A stretch of DNA of 64,000 bases from Nocardia sp. alder85J (lineage in GTDB: Bacteria; Actinomycetota; Actinomycetes; Mycobacteriales; Mycobacteriaceae). Below, piece by piece: positions 32,003 to 41,103 of this stretch. How positions within the stretch are numbered: the first letter of the stretch is position 1; each line of letters begins with the position of its first letter. Below the pieces are notes generated by a model. The model did no database searches, had not been told where the DNA came from, and was given only the letters and a program-made list of their open reading frames with translations. The position numbers were made by a program, and so were the translations under genes. The DNA is taken from assembly GCF_020176955.2 (NCBI RefSeq), contig NZ_JAIUCZ020000004.1, forward strand, positions 372,001 through 436,000. The letters are read 5' to 3'.

Positions 32003-34987
32003 TCAGACGTAGGTGTAGGCGATTCCGTTACTGGTTCCGCCCGCCGTGGTGACGGTGACCGACACCGTTCCCGCCGCCTCGGCCGGAGCAACGGCCGTGA
32101 TCTGCGTGTCGCTGTCGACCGAGAACGAGGTCGCCGGTGTACCACCGAAACTCACCGCGGTCGCACCCGTCAGGGCCGTCCCGGTGAGGGTGACGGTGGT
32201 TCCGCCGGCCGTCGTTCCCGACGAGGGGCTGACCGAGGTCAGGGTGGGAATCCCCGCGTAGGTGAACGAGACACCGTCGACCGTGCCACCTGCGGTCGTG
32301 ACGGTGACCAGCACCGTCCCGGCGGTCCCGACGGGGGTGACCGCCGTGATCTGGGTATCGGAAACGACAGTGAACGACGTCGCCGGTGTGGCACCGATAT
32401 TCACCGCGGTGGCGCCGGTCAGGCCCGTCCCGGTGAGCGTGACCGTCGTCCCGCCTGCCACCGGCCCCGATCCGGGTGCGATGGCGGTCAAGGTGGGAAC
32501 CGCGGCGTAGGTGAACGGGACGCCGTTGCTGGTGCCGCCCGCCGTGGTGACGGTGACCGACACCGCTCCGGCCGTGTGGGCGGGAGTGATCGCCGTGATC
32601 TGGGTCGGGGAGTCGACGGCGAACGAGGCCGCGGGTGTGCCGCCGAAATTCACCGCGGTGGCGCCGGTGAGGCCTGTCCCGGTGAGCGTGACCACCGTCC
32701 CGCCGGTCACCGGCCCCGCGTTCGGTGCCACCCCGGTCAAGGTGGGAACCGTGGCATAGGTGAAGGAGACGCCGTTACCGGTGCCACCCACGGTGGTCAC
32801 GGTGACCAGCACCGTACCGGCGGTGCCGGCGGGTGTGACCGCCGTGATCTGCGTCGCCGAGTCGACGGTGAACGAGGCCGCGGGTGTGCCACCGAAGCTG
32901 ACCGCGGTGGCGCCGGTCAGGGCCGTCCCGGTCAGGACCACGGTCGTCCCGCCGGTCACCGGTCCCGACGGGGGTGCGATGGCGGTCAGGGTGGGAACCG
33001 CGGCGTAGGTGAACGGGACGCCGTTGCTGGTGCCGCCCGCCGTGGTGACGGTGACCGACACGGTGCCGGCCGCCCCGGCGGGTGCGACCGCCGTGATCTG
33101 GGTGGCGGAATTGACGAGGAACGACGTCGCGGGTGTGCCACCGAAACTCACCGCCGTGGCGCCGGTCAGGCCCGTTCCGGTCAGGACGACGGTCGTCCCG
33201 CCGGTCACCGGTCCCGCGGTGGGAGCGATGCTGGTCAGGGTCGGAACCACCACGTAGGTGAAGGAGACACTGTTGCTGGTGCCGCCCGCGGTGGTGACCG
33301 TGACCGGCACCGTCCCCGCCGCTCCGGCCGGGGTGACGGCGGTGATCTGGGTGGCGGAGTTCACGGTGAACGACGCCGCGGGTGTGCCACCGAAACTCAC
33401 CGCCGTGGCGCCGGTCAGGCCCGTTCCGGTCAGGACGACGGTCGTCCCGCCGGTCACCGGTCCCGCGGCGGGAACGATGCTGATGAGGGTGGGAATCGCG
33501 GCGTAGGTGAAGGAGACACTGTTGCTGGTGCCGCCCGCGGTGGTGACGGTGACCGGTACCGTGCCGGCTACCCCGGCGGGGGTGACGGCGGTGATCTGGG
33601 TGGCGGAGTTCACGGTGAACGACGCCGCGGGTGTGCCACCGAAACTCACCGCCGTGGCGCCGGTCAGGCCCGTTCCGGTCAGGACGACGGTCGTCCCGCC
33701 GGTCACCGGTCCCGCGGTGGGAACGATGCTGGTCAGGGTGGGAATCGCGACGTAGGTGAACGGGACGCCGTTGCTGGTGCCGCCCGGAGTGCTGACGGTG
33801 ACCAGCACCGTCCCCACGGACTCCGCGGGGGTGACGGCGGTGATCTGGGTGGGGGAGTTCACCGTGAACGACGCCGCGGGAATGCCACCGAAACTGACCG
33901 TGGTGGCGCCGGTCAGGGCCGTTCCGGTCAGGACGACGGTCGTCCCGCCGGTCACCGGTCCCGAGGAGGGTGCGATGGCGGTCAGGGTGGGAATCGCGGC
34001 ATAGCTGAACGGGACGCCGTTGCTGGTGCCACCCGGAGTGGTGACGGTGACCGACACCGTCCCCACCGACCCCGCCGGGGTGATGGCGGTGATCTGGGTG
34101 GGGGAGTTCACCGTGAACGACGTCGCCGGTGTGCCACCGAAACTCACCGCGGTCGCACCGGTCAGGCCCGTCCCGGTCAGGGTCACCGTGAGCCCGCCCG
34201 ACACCGGTCCCGCGGCGGGTGTGACGGCGGTCAGGGTGGGAACCGCGAAGTAGGTGAACAGGACTCCGTTGCTGGTGCCACCCGGAGTGGTGACGGTGAC
34301 CGACACCGGCCCCGCCGACCCGGCCGGGGATACGGCGGTGATTCGGGTGGCGGAGTTCACCGTGAACGAAGCCGCCGGTGTGCCACCGAAACTCACCGCG
34401 GTCGCACCGGTCAGCGCCGTCCCGGTGAGAATGACGGTCGTCCCGCCGGTCACCGGCCCGTCGTTCGGCACCACCGTCGTCAGGGTGGGAACCGCGATGT
34501 AGGTGAAACCGACGGCATTGCTGGTGCCACCCGCGGTGGTGACGGTGACTTGTACGGTTCCCGCCGTACCGGCGGGTGTCACGGCCGTGATCTGCGTCGC
34601 CGAATTGACGGTGAACGAAGCTGCCGGGATGCCACCGAAACTCACCGCGGTGGCGCCGGTCAGCGCGGTGCCGGTGAGCACGACCGTCGTCCCGCCGGTC
34701 ACAGGACCAGAACGGGGCGCGATGCCGGCGAGGGTGGGGGCCGCGACATAGGTGTAGGGAACGCTGTTACTGATCCCCGTGAGGCCGCTGACGGTGACCT
34801 GCACCGTACCGGGCCATCCCGGCGGCACGACAGCCGTGATCCGGGTCGCGGAATTGACTACGAATATCGCCGGGAGGACACCGAAATTCACCAGGAGAGT
34901 TCCGGTGAACCCGGTCCCGGTGATCGTGACATTCGTACCCCCTGCGGTGGGGCCCGAGGTCGGCGAGAGAGAGGTGATGGTAGGCAT
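32003..34987 (-). CDS. IPT/TIG-repeat protein, twelve 83-residue repeats
   Basis: A 994-residue protein made almost entirely of twelve IPT/TIG (immunoglobulin-like) repeats, each 83 residues or 249 bases. The unit is close to PTLTSIAPTAGPVTGGTTVV, then LTGTGLTGATAVSFGGTPAA, SFTVNSATQITAVTPAGAAG and TVPVTVTTAGGTSNGVPFTY. It begins MPTITSLSPTSGPTAGGT with AGAGGAG upstream. There is no signal peptide, membrane helix or LPXTG/anchor sequence, although such repeats usually sit outside the cell, so export would need an unconventional route. Central repeats are almost identical, so copy number has changed recently. Divergent from an actinobacterial regulator-like gene. Confidence 0.93.
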   Translation of the reverse strand: MPTITSLSPTSGPTAGGTNVTITGTGFTGTLLVNFGVLPAIFVVNSATRITAVVPPGWPGTVQVTVSGLTGISNSVPYTYVAAPTLAGIAPRSGPVTGGTTVVLTGTALTGATAVSFGGIPAASFTVNSATQITAVTPAGTAGTVQVTVTTAGGTSNAVGFTYIAVPTLTTVVPNDGPVTGGTTVILTGTALTGATAVSFGGTPAASFTVNSATRITAVSPAGSAGPVSVTVTTPGGTSNGVLFTYFAVPTLTAVTPAAGPVSGGLTVTLTGTGLTGATAVSFGGTPATSFTVNSPTQITAITPAGSVGTVSVTVTTPGGTSNGVPFSYAAIPTLTAIAPSSGPVTGGTTVVLTGTALTGATTVSFGGIPAASFTVNSPTQITAVTPAESVGTVLVTVSTPGGTSNGVPFTYVAIPTLTSIVPTAGPVTGGTTVVLTGTGLTGATAVSFGGTPAASFTVNSATQITAVTPAGVAGTVPVTVTTAGGTSNSVSFTYAAIPTLISIVPAAGPVTGGTTVVLTGTGLTGATAVSFGGTPAASFTVNSATQITAVTPAGAAGTVPVTVTTAGGTSNSVSFTYVVVPTLTSIAPTAGPVTGGTTVVLTGTGLTGATAVSFGGTPATSFLVNSATQITAVAPAGAAGTVSVTVTTAGGTSNGVPFTYAAVPTLTAIAPPSGPVTGGTTVVLTGTALTGATAVSFGGTPAASFTVDSATQITAVTPAGTAGTVLVTVTTVGGTGNGVSFTYATVPTLTGVAPNAGPVTGGTVVTLTGTGLTGATAVNFGGTPAASFAVDSPTQITAITPAHTAGAVSVTVTTAGGTSNGVPFTYAAVPTLTAIAPGSGPVAGGTTVTLTGTGLTGATAVNIGATPATSFTVVSDTQITAVTPVGTAGTVLVTVTTAGGTVDGVSFTYAGIPTLTSVSPSSGTTAGGTTVTLTGTALTGATAVSFGGTPATSFSVDSDTQITAVAPAEAAGTVSVTVTTAGGTSNGIAYTYV
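32003..34987. repeat. 249-bp in-frame tandem repeat array
   Basis: Twelve copies of a 249-base unit coding for the TIG domains, with boundaries every 249 bases (for example 33009, 33258, 33507 and 33756). The copies at 33258-33506 and 33507-33755 differ at only a few positions, while the outer copies (32003-32261 and 34752-34987) are the most diverged. This is the pattern of unequal crossing-over within the array. Confidence 0.9.
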
Positions 34988-35472
34988 CGGAGTGGGTCTC
35001 CTCTTGCTGTTGTGATGACGATTCGTTGCTGCACTGGTGGTTGTCCGGTTGTGTCAGTGGGCCCGCTGCTTCCAGTAACGCCCCGAGATCGGTGGTCCGG
35101 CAATATGTCTGCCGGTTCGCTTTTGTTCGTCTTCGATTCCGCTTCGGGCGCAGTGCAGATGACCCCATCCATGGCTGCCGCGGCTTCGAAACCACTGTGC
35201 GGTAGCGGTATCGACCGGCACACTTCCCTGTCGCCGGGCAAGTCCGTCGCGGCAACACGTTCGGCCGTCGTTGTGGCGCCGGCGGCCGGGCAATGTGAAA
35301 ACGAACGAAAACGGATCGGAGATACGTTGCCCTGCAAATGGATAGCGGGGGTTAATGGAACGAGTGGATCATTGATTCGGTCGGGCGACCGACCGATGCG
35401 GGAGCAGGGACACCATTGCGGCAGCGGAGGCAGCGCCATCAGCGGTAGGTGCCGGGGTAAGGAGGTCTTGTG
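34988..35472. other. 485-bp divergent region upstream of the TIG-repeat gene
   Basis: No convincing gene on either strand. The base composition is lower in GC than the flanking genes, and one plus-strand frame stays open only because it continues the antisense frame of the repeats. It must contain the promoters of both the TIG gene (start 34987) and the regulator-like gene (start 35473), and could hold regulator sites; no clear palindrome stands out. Confidence 0.45.
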
Positions 35473-36462
35473 ATGGCTACCGTTCTGCGGATGCTGCTGG
35501 CGGAACAGCATCTCACGAACCATTCCGATTTTCTGGCTGCCTACGACAGATGCGCCGCGCAACTCGTCCCCCCGATCCCACCCGGCTACGGGCCGGCGAA
35601 AACGCAGTTCTATCAATGGCTTTCGGGCAGAATGGTCGGCCTCCCCCGTGGCTACCATTGCCGGGTGCTGGTCAAGATGTTCCCGAGCTGGACCGTCGAG
35701 CGATTGTTTCAGGCAGCAGAGGGTGCCTCGGTCGACGCTCGGGTGCGCGAGCCGGGGCTCCTCGCATCGGACTTCGAGCTCGGAGCATTCCTCGGAGCCG
35801 AAGTGATCGCCGGTGGGATTACGCTCGTGTACCCGACCTTCGAGCTACCACTCCAACCCGCACCGGCGCCCTCGGCGGCCGAGGTTCCCCGCCGGTGCAC
35901 ATTCGGCAGGAAGGTGCGCGCATTAGCGGCCGACCGTCACTCGGATGTGCTGACGGCCCTGCCGGAGACGGAATTCCGTGCATTGTTGTATGTGTTCATG
36001 TCGCTGCAGCACCACACCGGGATTCCGATCGATATTCGCAGCGATCGGTATGTCGTCGCGCACAGTGACCGTTCGTGCATCAGCTTCGGACTGATGAGCA
36101 ACGACTGCACCCGTATGTACTGCGAGGGTGTCGATCGTCCGCTGTTCACCGTCAACGGCAGTGCGCGTTTCACGCAATTGGAGTTGACTGACGGTAGCCG
36201 GTACGACCCGAGCGGAGAGCGCGATATCGGCGTCGTCGCACGGGTGCGACCGAGCCCGGATCTGCACCCCGACCGATACTGGATATTCTGTGCGGGCCTG
36301 GGCCCCCGGGGCGCCACCGGGGCGAGTCGCTACCTGGCCGACTCCTGGAGCCCGCTCCAGCGGCGTGTCGGCGATCGTGAGTTCGTGGCAGTGCTCGGCG
36401 TCGACATGGACTCCGATGATACGGTCCGCTTGGAGCATCTGCTGATCGAATCGGAATCCTGA
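35473..36462 (+). CDS. Actinobacterial regulator-like protein with N-terminal HTH-type domain
   Basis: A 329-residue protein. GGAGG lies seven bases before the ATG at 35473. The N-terminal 90 residues follow a pattern I recognise from Nocardia and Streptomyces regulators: LLAEQHLTNHSDFLAAYDRC, TQFYQWLSGRMVGLPRGYHC, RVLVKMFPSWTVERLFQAAE, a helical DNA-binding-like domain. The remainder (FELGAFLGAEVIAGGITLVY onward) is an alpha/beta domain I cannot name, ending with FVAVLGVDMDSDDTVRLEHL. It is divergent from the TIG gene and may control it. Neither target nor ligand is known. Confidence 0.7.
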   Translation: MATVLRMLLAEQHLTNHSDFLAAYDRCAAQLVPPIPPGYGPAKTQFYQWLSGRMVGLPRGYHCRVLVKMFPSWTVERLFQAAEGASVDARVREPGLLASDFELGAFLGAEVIAGGITLVYPTFELPLQPAPAPSAAEVPRRCTFGRKVRALAADRHSDVLTALPETEFRALLYVFMSLQHHTGIPIDIRSDRYVVAHSDRSCISFGLMSNDCTRMYCEGVDRPLFTVNGSARFTQLELTDGSRYDPSGERDIGVVARVRPSPDLHPDRYWIFCAGLGPRGATGASRYLADSWSPLQRRVGDREFVAVLGVDMDSDDTVRLEHLLIESES

Positions 36463-36484
36463 CCGCGGCGCCGACCCCGATCAC

Positions 36485-37488
36485 CGGACGAGCGGCGCCA
36501 CCTTGCTGCCGAGCAGGTCGATGGTGTGCAACACCTTGTCGTGCGGCAGCGTGCCCACGCTCGGATGCAGCATGAACCGGTCCAGGCCGAGGGTGTCGCG
36601 GATGTCCGCGATCTTCTCCGCGACCTGGTCGGGATTGCCGAGGAACAGCGATCCGCCGGGCCCGCGCATCCCGTCGAATTGTCCGGGCGTCATCGGACTC
36701 CATCCCCGTTCCCGGCCCAGCCCGCTCATCGCCGCCGCATACGGTGCGTAGAAGTCGGCGACCGCCTGCTCCTCGGTGTCGGCGACATATCCGTGGGCGT
36801 GCACCGCGATCGGCTGTGGCCCGTGCCCGCCCTGCTCGAGGGCGCGGTGATACAGATCCACCAGCGGCCGGAACCGGGCCGGCTGCCCGCCGATGATCGC
36901 GATCGCCAGCGGCAGGCCCAGCAGTCCCGCCCGCGCCACGGACTCCGGACTGCCGCCGACGGCGATCCAGACGGGCAGCGGCCGGTCGGTGCGCGGATGG
37001 ACGACGGCATCCCGCAAGGGCGCCCGGAACTGCCCGGACCAGGTCACCGGCTCGTCCGCGCGCAGCCGCAGCAGCAGGGCCAGCTTCTCGTCGAACAGGG
37101 CGTCGTAGTCGCCGAGGTCGAAACCGAACAACGGGAACGACTCGACGAACGACCCGCGCCCGGCCATGAGCTCCGCGCGCCCGCTGGACAGCAGGTCCAG
37201 GGTGGCGAACTGCTGATACAACCGGACCGGATCGTCGGAGCTGAGCACGCTGACCGCGCTGGTCAGCTGGATGCGTTCGGTGCGCCCGGCGATCGTCGCG
37301 AGCACCATCGCCGGCGCGGAGGCCGCGAAATCCTCTCGATGATGTTCGCCGACGCCGTAGACGTCGAGTCCGGCCTGTTCGGCCGCGACCGCCTCGGCCA
37401 CCACCTCCCGCAACCGCTCGCCCGCATTCGGCGCGGGCCGGTCACCGACGGCATGCCGCTCGGCGAAGGTGGTCAGTCCCAGTTCCAT
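36485..37488 (-). CDS. LLM-class (luciferase-like) flavin-dependent oxidoreductase
   Basis: A TIM-barrel protein of about 335 residues in the bacterial luciferase superfamily using FMN or F420. MELGLTTFAERHAVGDRPAP opens the barrel, VYGVGEHHREDFAASAP is the conserved second-strand loop, and TSAVSVLSSDDPVRLYQQFA and AGRGSFVESFPLFGFDLGDY follow, then PVWIAVGGSPESVARAGLLG. It begins at the ATG at 37488, with GAGGCG before it. It probably catalyses monooxygenation or hydride transfer on an unknown substrate. It is divergent from the aromatic prenyltransferase gene, and the two might act on the same molecule, but nothing in the sequence proves it. Confidence 0.9.
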
Positions 37489-37840
37489 GTGGTCGCCTCG
37501 ATCCATCGCTGCACCTGTTCGTGTCGCCCGAGAAAACGGACCGCGGTCCGAATTTGTTCCGCACCTGCCCGCGGCATTATGGCAGCCGGTCGCCGAACCG
37601 CGTGGGGTACCGTGGTGCCGGCAGTCCGGCGGGTGGGGATCCGATCACCACACCCGATCCGCCGACCGCGGTGCCCGGCCACTGAGGTGCCGGATCGCGG
37701 CGGTTTCCGCCGAAGGGGTGCGGCGTCGTCGATCGCCGAAATATCCGGGCCGGGGTATCTAGGCTGGGGAGGGAATCGGCTTCCGAGGGCAATCGGCCGG
37801 CTGTGGTCGCGGGGGCCGATGGGATACGAGGTGACCCAAC
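37489..37840. other. 352-bp divergent region between LLM and prenyltransferase genes
   Basis: No gene seen. TATCTA/TAGGCT at 37756-37765 is a possible -10 box about 80 bases before the prenyltransferase ATG, and GAGGTG at 37829-37834 is its ribosome binding site. No obvious operator. Confidence 0.4.
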
Positions 37841-38728
37841 ATGGGCATTCCTGTCGCGACCACACTCGATCGGCTCCGGCACGATCTGCGGGTCTACGCG
37901 GAGTTGTGCGATGCACCCTACGACGACGCGGTCGTGGATCCGGTGCTGGAGATTTTCGCGGACGCGTGGGCCAATTCGGTGGTCGGGGTGCGGACCACCA
38001 CACACGCCGTGCCGGAGCGGCAGGTCAATGCCCGGGTGCAATATCCCGGTCCGGCAACCGAACTCGTCGGGCGGCTGCGGGCGGCGGGGTTCGTGGAGTA
38101 CATCGGGCATCCGATGGAGGCGCTGCTGGACGAGATCGTGGCGATGCCGGTGGCGGGGGCGGTCGATCTGGCGCTCGGCAGCGGGGTGCAGAAGGTGTGG
38201 TTCGTGCTCGGGCGGACGCTGCCCGTCGACGAGGCGCTGCGGCTGCCCGGCATTCCGGACGCCGCCCGGGGGCATGCGGAGCACCTGAACCGCTACGGTG
38301 GCGAGGTCGGGATCATCGCGCTCGACTTCGCGGCGCGGACGATGAATCTGTACTCCCAGGTGCTCATGCCGGAGGTGATCGGCGCGGCCGATATCGTCAC
38401 GATGCTCGACGATCTCGGCATGACGCCGCCCGGCGCGGCCGAACTCGCTGTGTTCGCAGGCACGTTCAACGTGTATCGGACCTTCTCCTGGGATTCGCCG
38501 CGGATGGTCCGGATCTGCTTCCCGCGGCGGGTGGAATCCGCGACACTGCCCGGCGATCTGCACCCGGTACTGGCCGCCTTCGCCACCGGACCGGTGGCCG
38601 CACCGGACCGCCGGCACACGGTCTACGCCGCCTACGGGCCCGCGGACCGGTACTACAAGATCCAGACCGAGTACACCTCGACGGCCGCCGCCGCGTTCCC
38701 GGGCGGAGCCGCACCCCGAATTCGTTGA
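37841..38728 (+). CDS. ABBA-type aromatic prenyltransferase (NphB/CloQ-like)
   Basis: A 295-residue protein matching the soluble ABBA prenyltransferases, which attach dimethylallyl or geranyl groups to aromatic rings. Region by region it follows NphB: ATELVGRLRAAGFVEYIGHP (NphB has a similar GLFPATGHP), RYGGEVGIIALDFAARTMNL (NphB RYGLDKVQMTSMDYKKRQVN), TFNVYRTFSWDSPRMVRICF (NphB SFSVYPTLNWETGKIDRLCF) and YAAYGPADRYYKIQTEY (NphB YGLTLSPKEEYYKLGAYY). The repeated Tyr/Arg/Lys positions of these strands bind the diphosphate. No polyketide, phenazine or indole pathway lies next to it, so the aromatic acceptor must be made elsewhere. Fold call firm, substrates unknown. Confidence 0.9.
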   Translation: MGIPVATTLDRLRHDLRVYAELCDAPYDDAVVDPVLEIFADAWANSVVGVRTTTHAVPERQVNARVQYPGPATELVGRLRAAGFVEYIGHPMEALLDEIVAMPVAGAVDLALGSGVQKVWFVLGRTLPVDEALRLPGIPDAARGHAEHLNRYGGEVGIIALDFAARTMNLYSQVLMPEVIGAADIVTMLDDLGMTPPGAAELAVFAGTFNVYRTFSWDSPRMVRICFPRRVESATLPGDLHPVLAAFATGPVAAPDRRHTVYAAYGPADRYYKIQTEYTSTAAAAFPGGAAPRIR

Positions 38729-38765
38729 GCGGGAGCGGGAAAGACGCGACCGCGCACGGTGATTC

Positions 38766-38854
38766 GCGAAACCACAGGTGGTTTCGCTGTGCGGAGGATT
38801 GGGGTCGCCGGACGCGGTTATGCCTGCTGTGCGGCGCCGGAACGGTCCGGCGCC
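38766..38854. terminator. Two hairpins between prenyltransferase and RyR-domain genes
   Basis: GCGAAACCAC-AG-GTGGTTTCGC at 38766-38787 is a perfect ten-base stem with a two-base loop, 37 bases past the prenyltransferase stop. A second, nine-base stem (38833-38841 with 38846-38854) follows. The first is probably a terminator or a regulator palindrome; the second lies in the leader of the next gene. Confidence 0.5.
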
Positions 38855-38896
38855 GGATCCAGTGAGGCGTTTCGTGATCAGTGCTGCGGTAAGGCA

Positions 38897-40675
38897 ATGG
38901 AATTGAGTGGGGCCGGGGACGGGGGTGAACAGCAGGTTCCGGTGCGCGTGGAGCGGCGGATCGGGTGGAACGACACCATCGCGGCCGTGCTGACCCAGCG
39001 GGTGGGTTCGATGACGGCGCTGTATGTGGCGCTGGTGATCGTCGGCGGCTGGACGATACTGGCGATCTGGGGGCCGTTGCGGGCGGTGGATCCGTATCCG
39101 TTCAAGTTCCTGTTGTTCCTGGACAACATCGTCCAGTTGGTGCTGTGCCTGGTGATCCTGGTCGGGCAGCGGGTGCTCAGCGTGGCCGCCGACCGGCGGG
39201 CGGTGCAGACCTACGAGAACACCGAGGCGGTCTTCGACGAGGTGGCGCGGTTGCAGACGCATCTGGACCGGCACGACCGGATGCTCAGCCGCGGCGTGAG
39301 CATGCTGGAGAGCAGCCCGCACCCGTGGATCGAGCGGCACCGCGTGCAACCGCCGCCGCAGGCCCGCGACCACGCGATCGGCCTCAACGACCGGATCGCG
39401 GCCTGGCTGACCCAGCGGCTGGGCAGCGTGTGGACCTTCTATCTGGCCGCCGTCACCCAGTTGCTGTGGATGATGCTGGCGGAGTTCGGGATTCAGCGCT
39501 TCGATCCGTATCCGTTCGCCTTCATGACCTTCCTGTCGACGCTCGCCCAGCTGATCTTCATGATCGTGATCATGGTCGGCCAGGACGTGCTGGACCGGAC
39601 CGGGGACCGCCGCGCCGAGCAGACCTTCCTGGATGCCGAGGCGATCCTGTACGAGTGCCGGCGCATGCAGGCCCGGCTGACCGCGCAGGACCGGGTCATC
39701 GACAGCCTCACCGGATATATGACCACCCAGGTGACCGAGCAGCTGGCGCAGGCGGTGCACGCCACCGAGGAACGGGTGGACCATCAGGCCCGGGTGCACG
39801 CCGTCATGACCACCGGCGCGGTGCCGGAGCGGGCGGAGGCGTTGCGCGAGTGGGTCGATCTGCCGGAGGAACGCAAGCGGTCCTATCGCGTGCAGGCCCG
39901 CCGCCTCGGGGAGAACCTGACGGTGGTCGGCTGCGTGATGATGCCCGCCGGTGATCCGGCGCTGGACGCCGTGCTCGAGGAAGCCGAGGTCAAGGTGCTG
40001 GCCCGGCTGGAATACGAACGCCGGATGGCCGACAAGACCATGCAGCGCGCCCGGTATTCCCCCGGTCGCCGCGACCGGGACGACGCGCAGCCACTGCCCT
40101 GGGACGAACTGCCCGACCTGGCCCGGATCAAATACCTCCAGGCCGCGCGGTTGATACCGGAGATGTTGGCGCGCGCGGGTTTTCAGGTGTTGCGCCGCGA
40201 CCACGCCGGTCCCACCGAGGCCGACTTCACCGCCGCGCAGTGGGCGACCCTGCATCGGGCGCTGATGGCCGCCGGGATCGTGGTGGCGCTCGACGAGGAC
40301 GGCGCGGACTACGCGGAGATCACCGCGCTGATCAACGCGGTGCGGCAGGTCAGCCTCACCCATCCCAGCCGGTTCCTGCGCGAACTCACCGCCACCTCGG
40401 TGTTCGACACCACACTGCGGGCGGACACCAGCTATGCCGACTACGAAGGGCCCGCGCTGACGGCGATCCGGTCCGCGACCGCCATCGTCGCCGACTGCGC
40501 GCCGGACGAACTCGCCGGTTTCCGGGCCTTGCTGATCCAGATCGCCGAGACCGTGGCCGAGACCGCGGGTGACGGACTGTTCGGCGTCGATGCCCGGCCC
40601 GACGGGGGCGCCGCGGTGCTCGCCGTCACCGCCGTGCGGCAGGCGGCCGGGCTGGTGGATCACACCGCCGCGTAG
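38897..40675 (+). CDS. Membrane protein with two DUF1003 domains and a RyR-like domain
   Basis: A 592-residue protein with an unusual layout. Two DUF1003 units lie at about 20-125 and 155-260, each with RIGWND/IGLNDRIAAxLTQR-LGS, two membrane helices and the DPYPF box between them, so four helices in all. A soluble part follows: WVDLPEERKRSYRVQARRLG near 320, then LARLEYERRMADKTMQRARY and DAQPLPWDELPDLARIKYLQ (about 365-430). Together these match the prokaryotic RyR (ryanodine-receptor repeat) domain. The last 150 residues are helical and unrecognised. RyR domains have been proposed to bind nucleotide-derived ligands, so a ligand-gated membrane effector or channel is a reasonable guess. AAGG precedes the ATG. 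Confidence 0.8.
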   Translation: MELSGAGDGGEQQVPVRVERRIGWNDTIAAVLTQRVGSMTALYVALVIVGGWTILAIWGPLRAVDPYPFKFLLFLDNIVQLVLCLVILVGQRVLSVAADRRAVQTYENTEAVFDEVARLQTHLDRHDRMLSRGVSMLESSPHPWIERHRVQPPPQARDHAIGLNDRIAAWLTQRLGSVWTFYLAAVTQLLWMMLAEFGIQRFDPYPFAFMTFLSTLAQLIFMIVIMVGQDVLDRTGDRRAEQTFLDAEAILYECRRMQARLTAQDRVIDSLTGYMTTQVTEQLAQAVHATEERVDHQARVHAVMTTGAVPERAEALREWVDLPEERKRSYRVQARRLGENLTVVGCVMMPAGDPALDAVLEEAEVKVLARLEYERRMADKTMQRARYSPGRRDRDDAQPLPWDELPDLARIKYLQAARLIPEMLARAGFQVLRRDHAGPTEADFTAAQWATLHRALMAAGIVVALDEDGADYAEITALINAVRQVSLTHPSRFLRELTATSVFDTTLRADTSYADYEGPALTAIRSATAIVADCAPDELAGFRALLIQIAETVAETAGDGLFGVDARPDGGAAVLAVTAVRQAAGLVDHTAA

Positions 40676-40768
40676 GGCCGGGACATGCGTTTTCCGGTGC
40701 CGCCCCGCGGTGCGCGCATATCCGCCGGAGTCCACCGGCGGCCGGGCGCATCGGGTCGTGGTGCGCGA

Positions 40769-41103
40769 TCACGGCTCGGTCAGTGTCGACGGTGTCGTCG
40801 CGAGGCGTAGCCAGGTCCCGTACAGCCACTGCTGGTACGTGTCCGGGTCCCAGCCGAGGGTCCGGACGATGAGGTTGTAGGTCTCGGCCTGCCCGAGCGG
40901 GCCGGCCGTGGAGATGATCCACTCCAGGTCGGCGTCGGGATGCAGCAGGCCGTCGGCGTGCATTCGCCGCCAGAGGTCGGCGATGTTCTCGTGCGTGCCC
41001 TGCCGTCCCGCCTGGGCGGCCCGGGCGATCAGGGGTTCGCCGGCTTCGGCCGCCACCCCGACCGCGATCAGCGGCCCGGCCCGCTCCAACAGTTCCCGGG
41101 CGC
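40769..41103 (-). pseudogene. TetR-family regulator, C-terminal remnant
   Basis: The frame reads ARELLERAGPLIAVGVAAEA, then HENIADLWRRMHADGLLHPD, DLEWIISTAGPLGQAETYNL and WDPDTYQQWLYGTWLRLATT, the ligand domain of an actinobacterial TetR regulator. The N-terminal HTH and about half of the protein are missing: homology stops abruptly near 41103, where an unrelated glyoxalase fragment begins on the other strand. An ATG-like start inside the fragment would give a protein without a DNA-binding domain, so I call it a pseudogene. Confidence 0.72.

Noticed and set aside
32046..34751. Series of 82-residue plus-strand frames, each starting at the same point of the repeat
   Set aside because: They recur every 249 bp and are antisense shadows of the TIG repeats, with no ribosome binding sites or homology.
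30413..35473. Plus-strand frame of 1686 codons antisense to the TIG-repeat gene
   Set aside because: Its composition (Gly/Arg/His/Asp repeats) is the mirror of the 249-bp repeat; it is open only because the repeat unit lacks stops in that frame. The minus-strand TIG frame has clear domain homology and a ribosome binding site.
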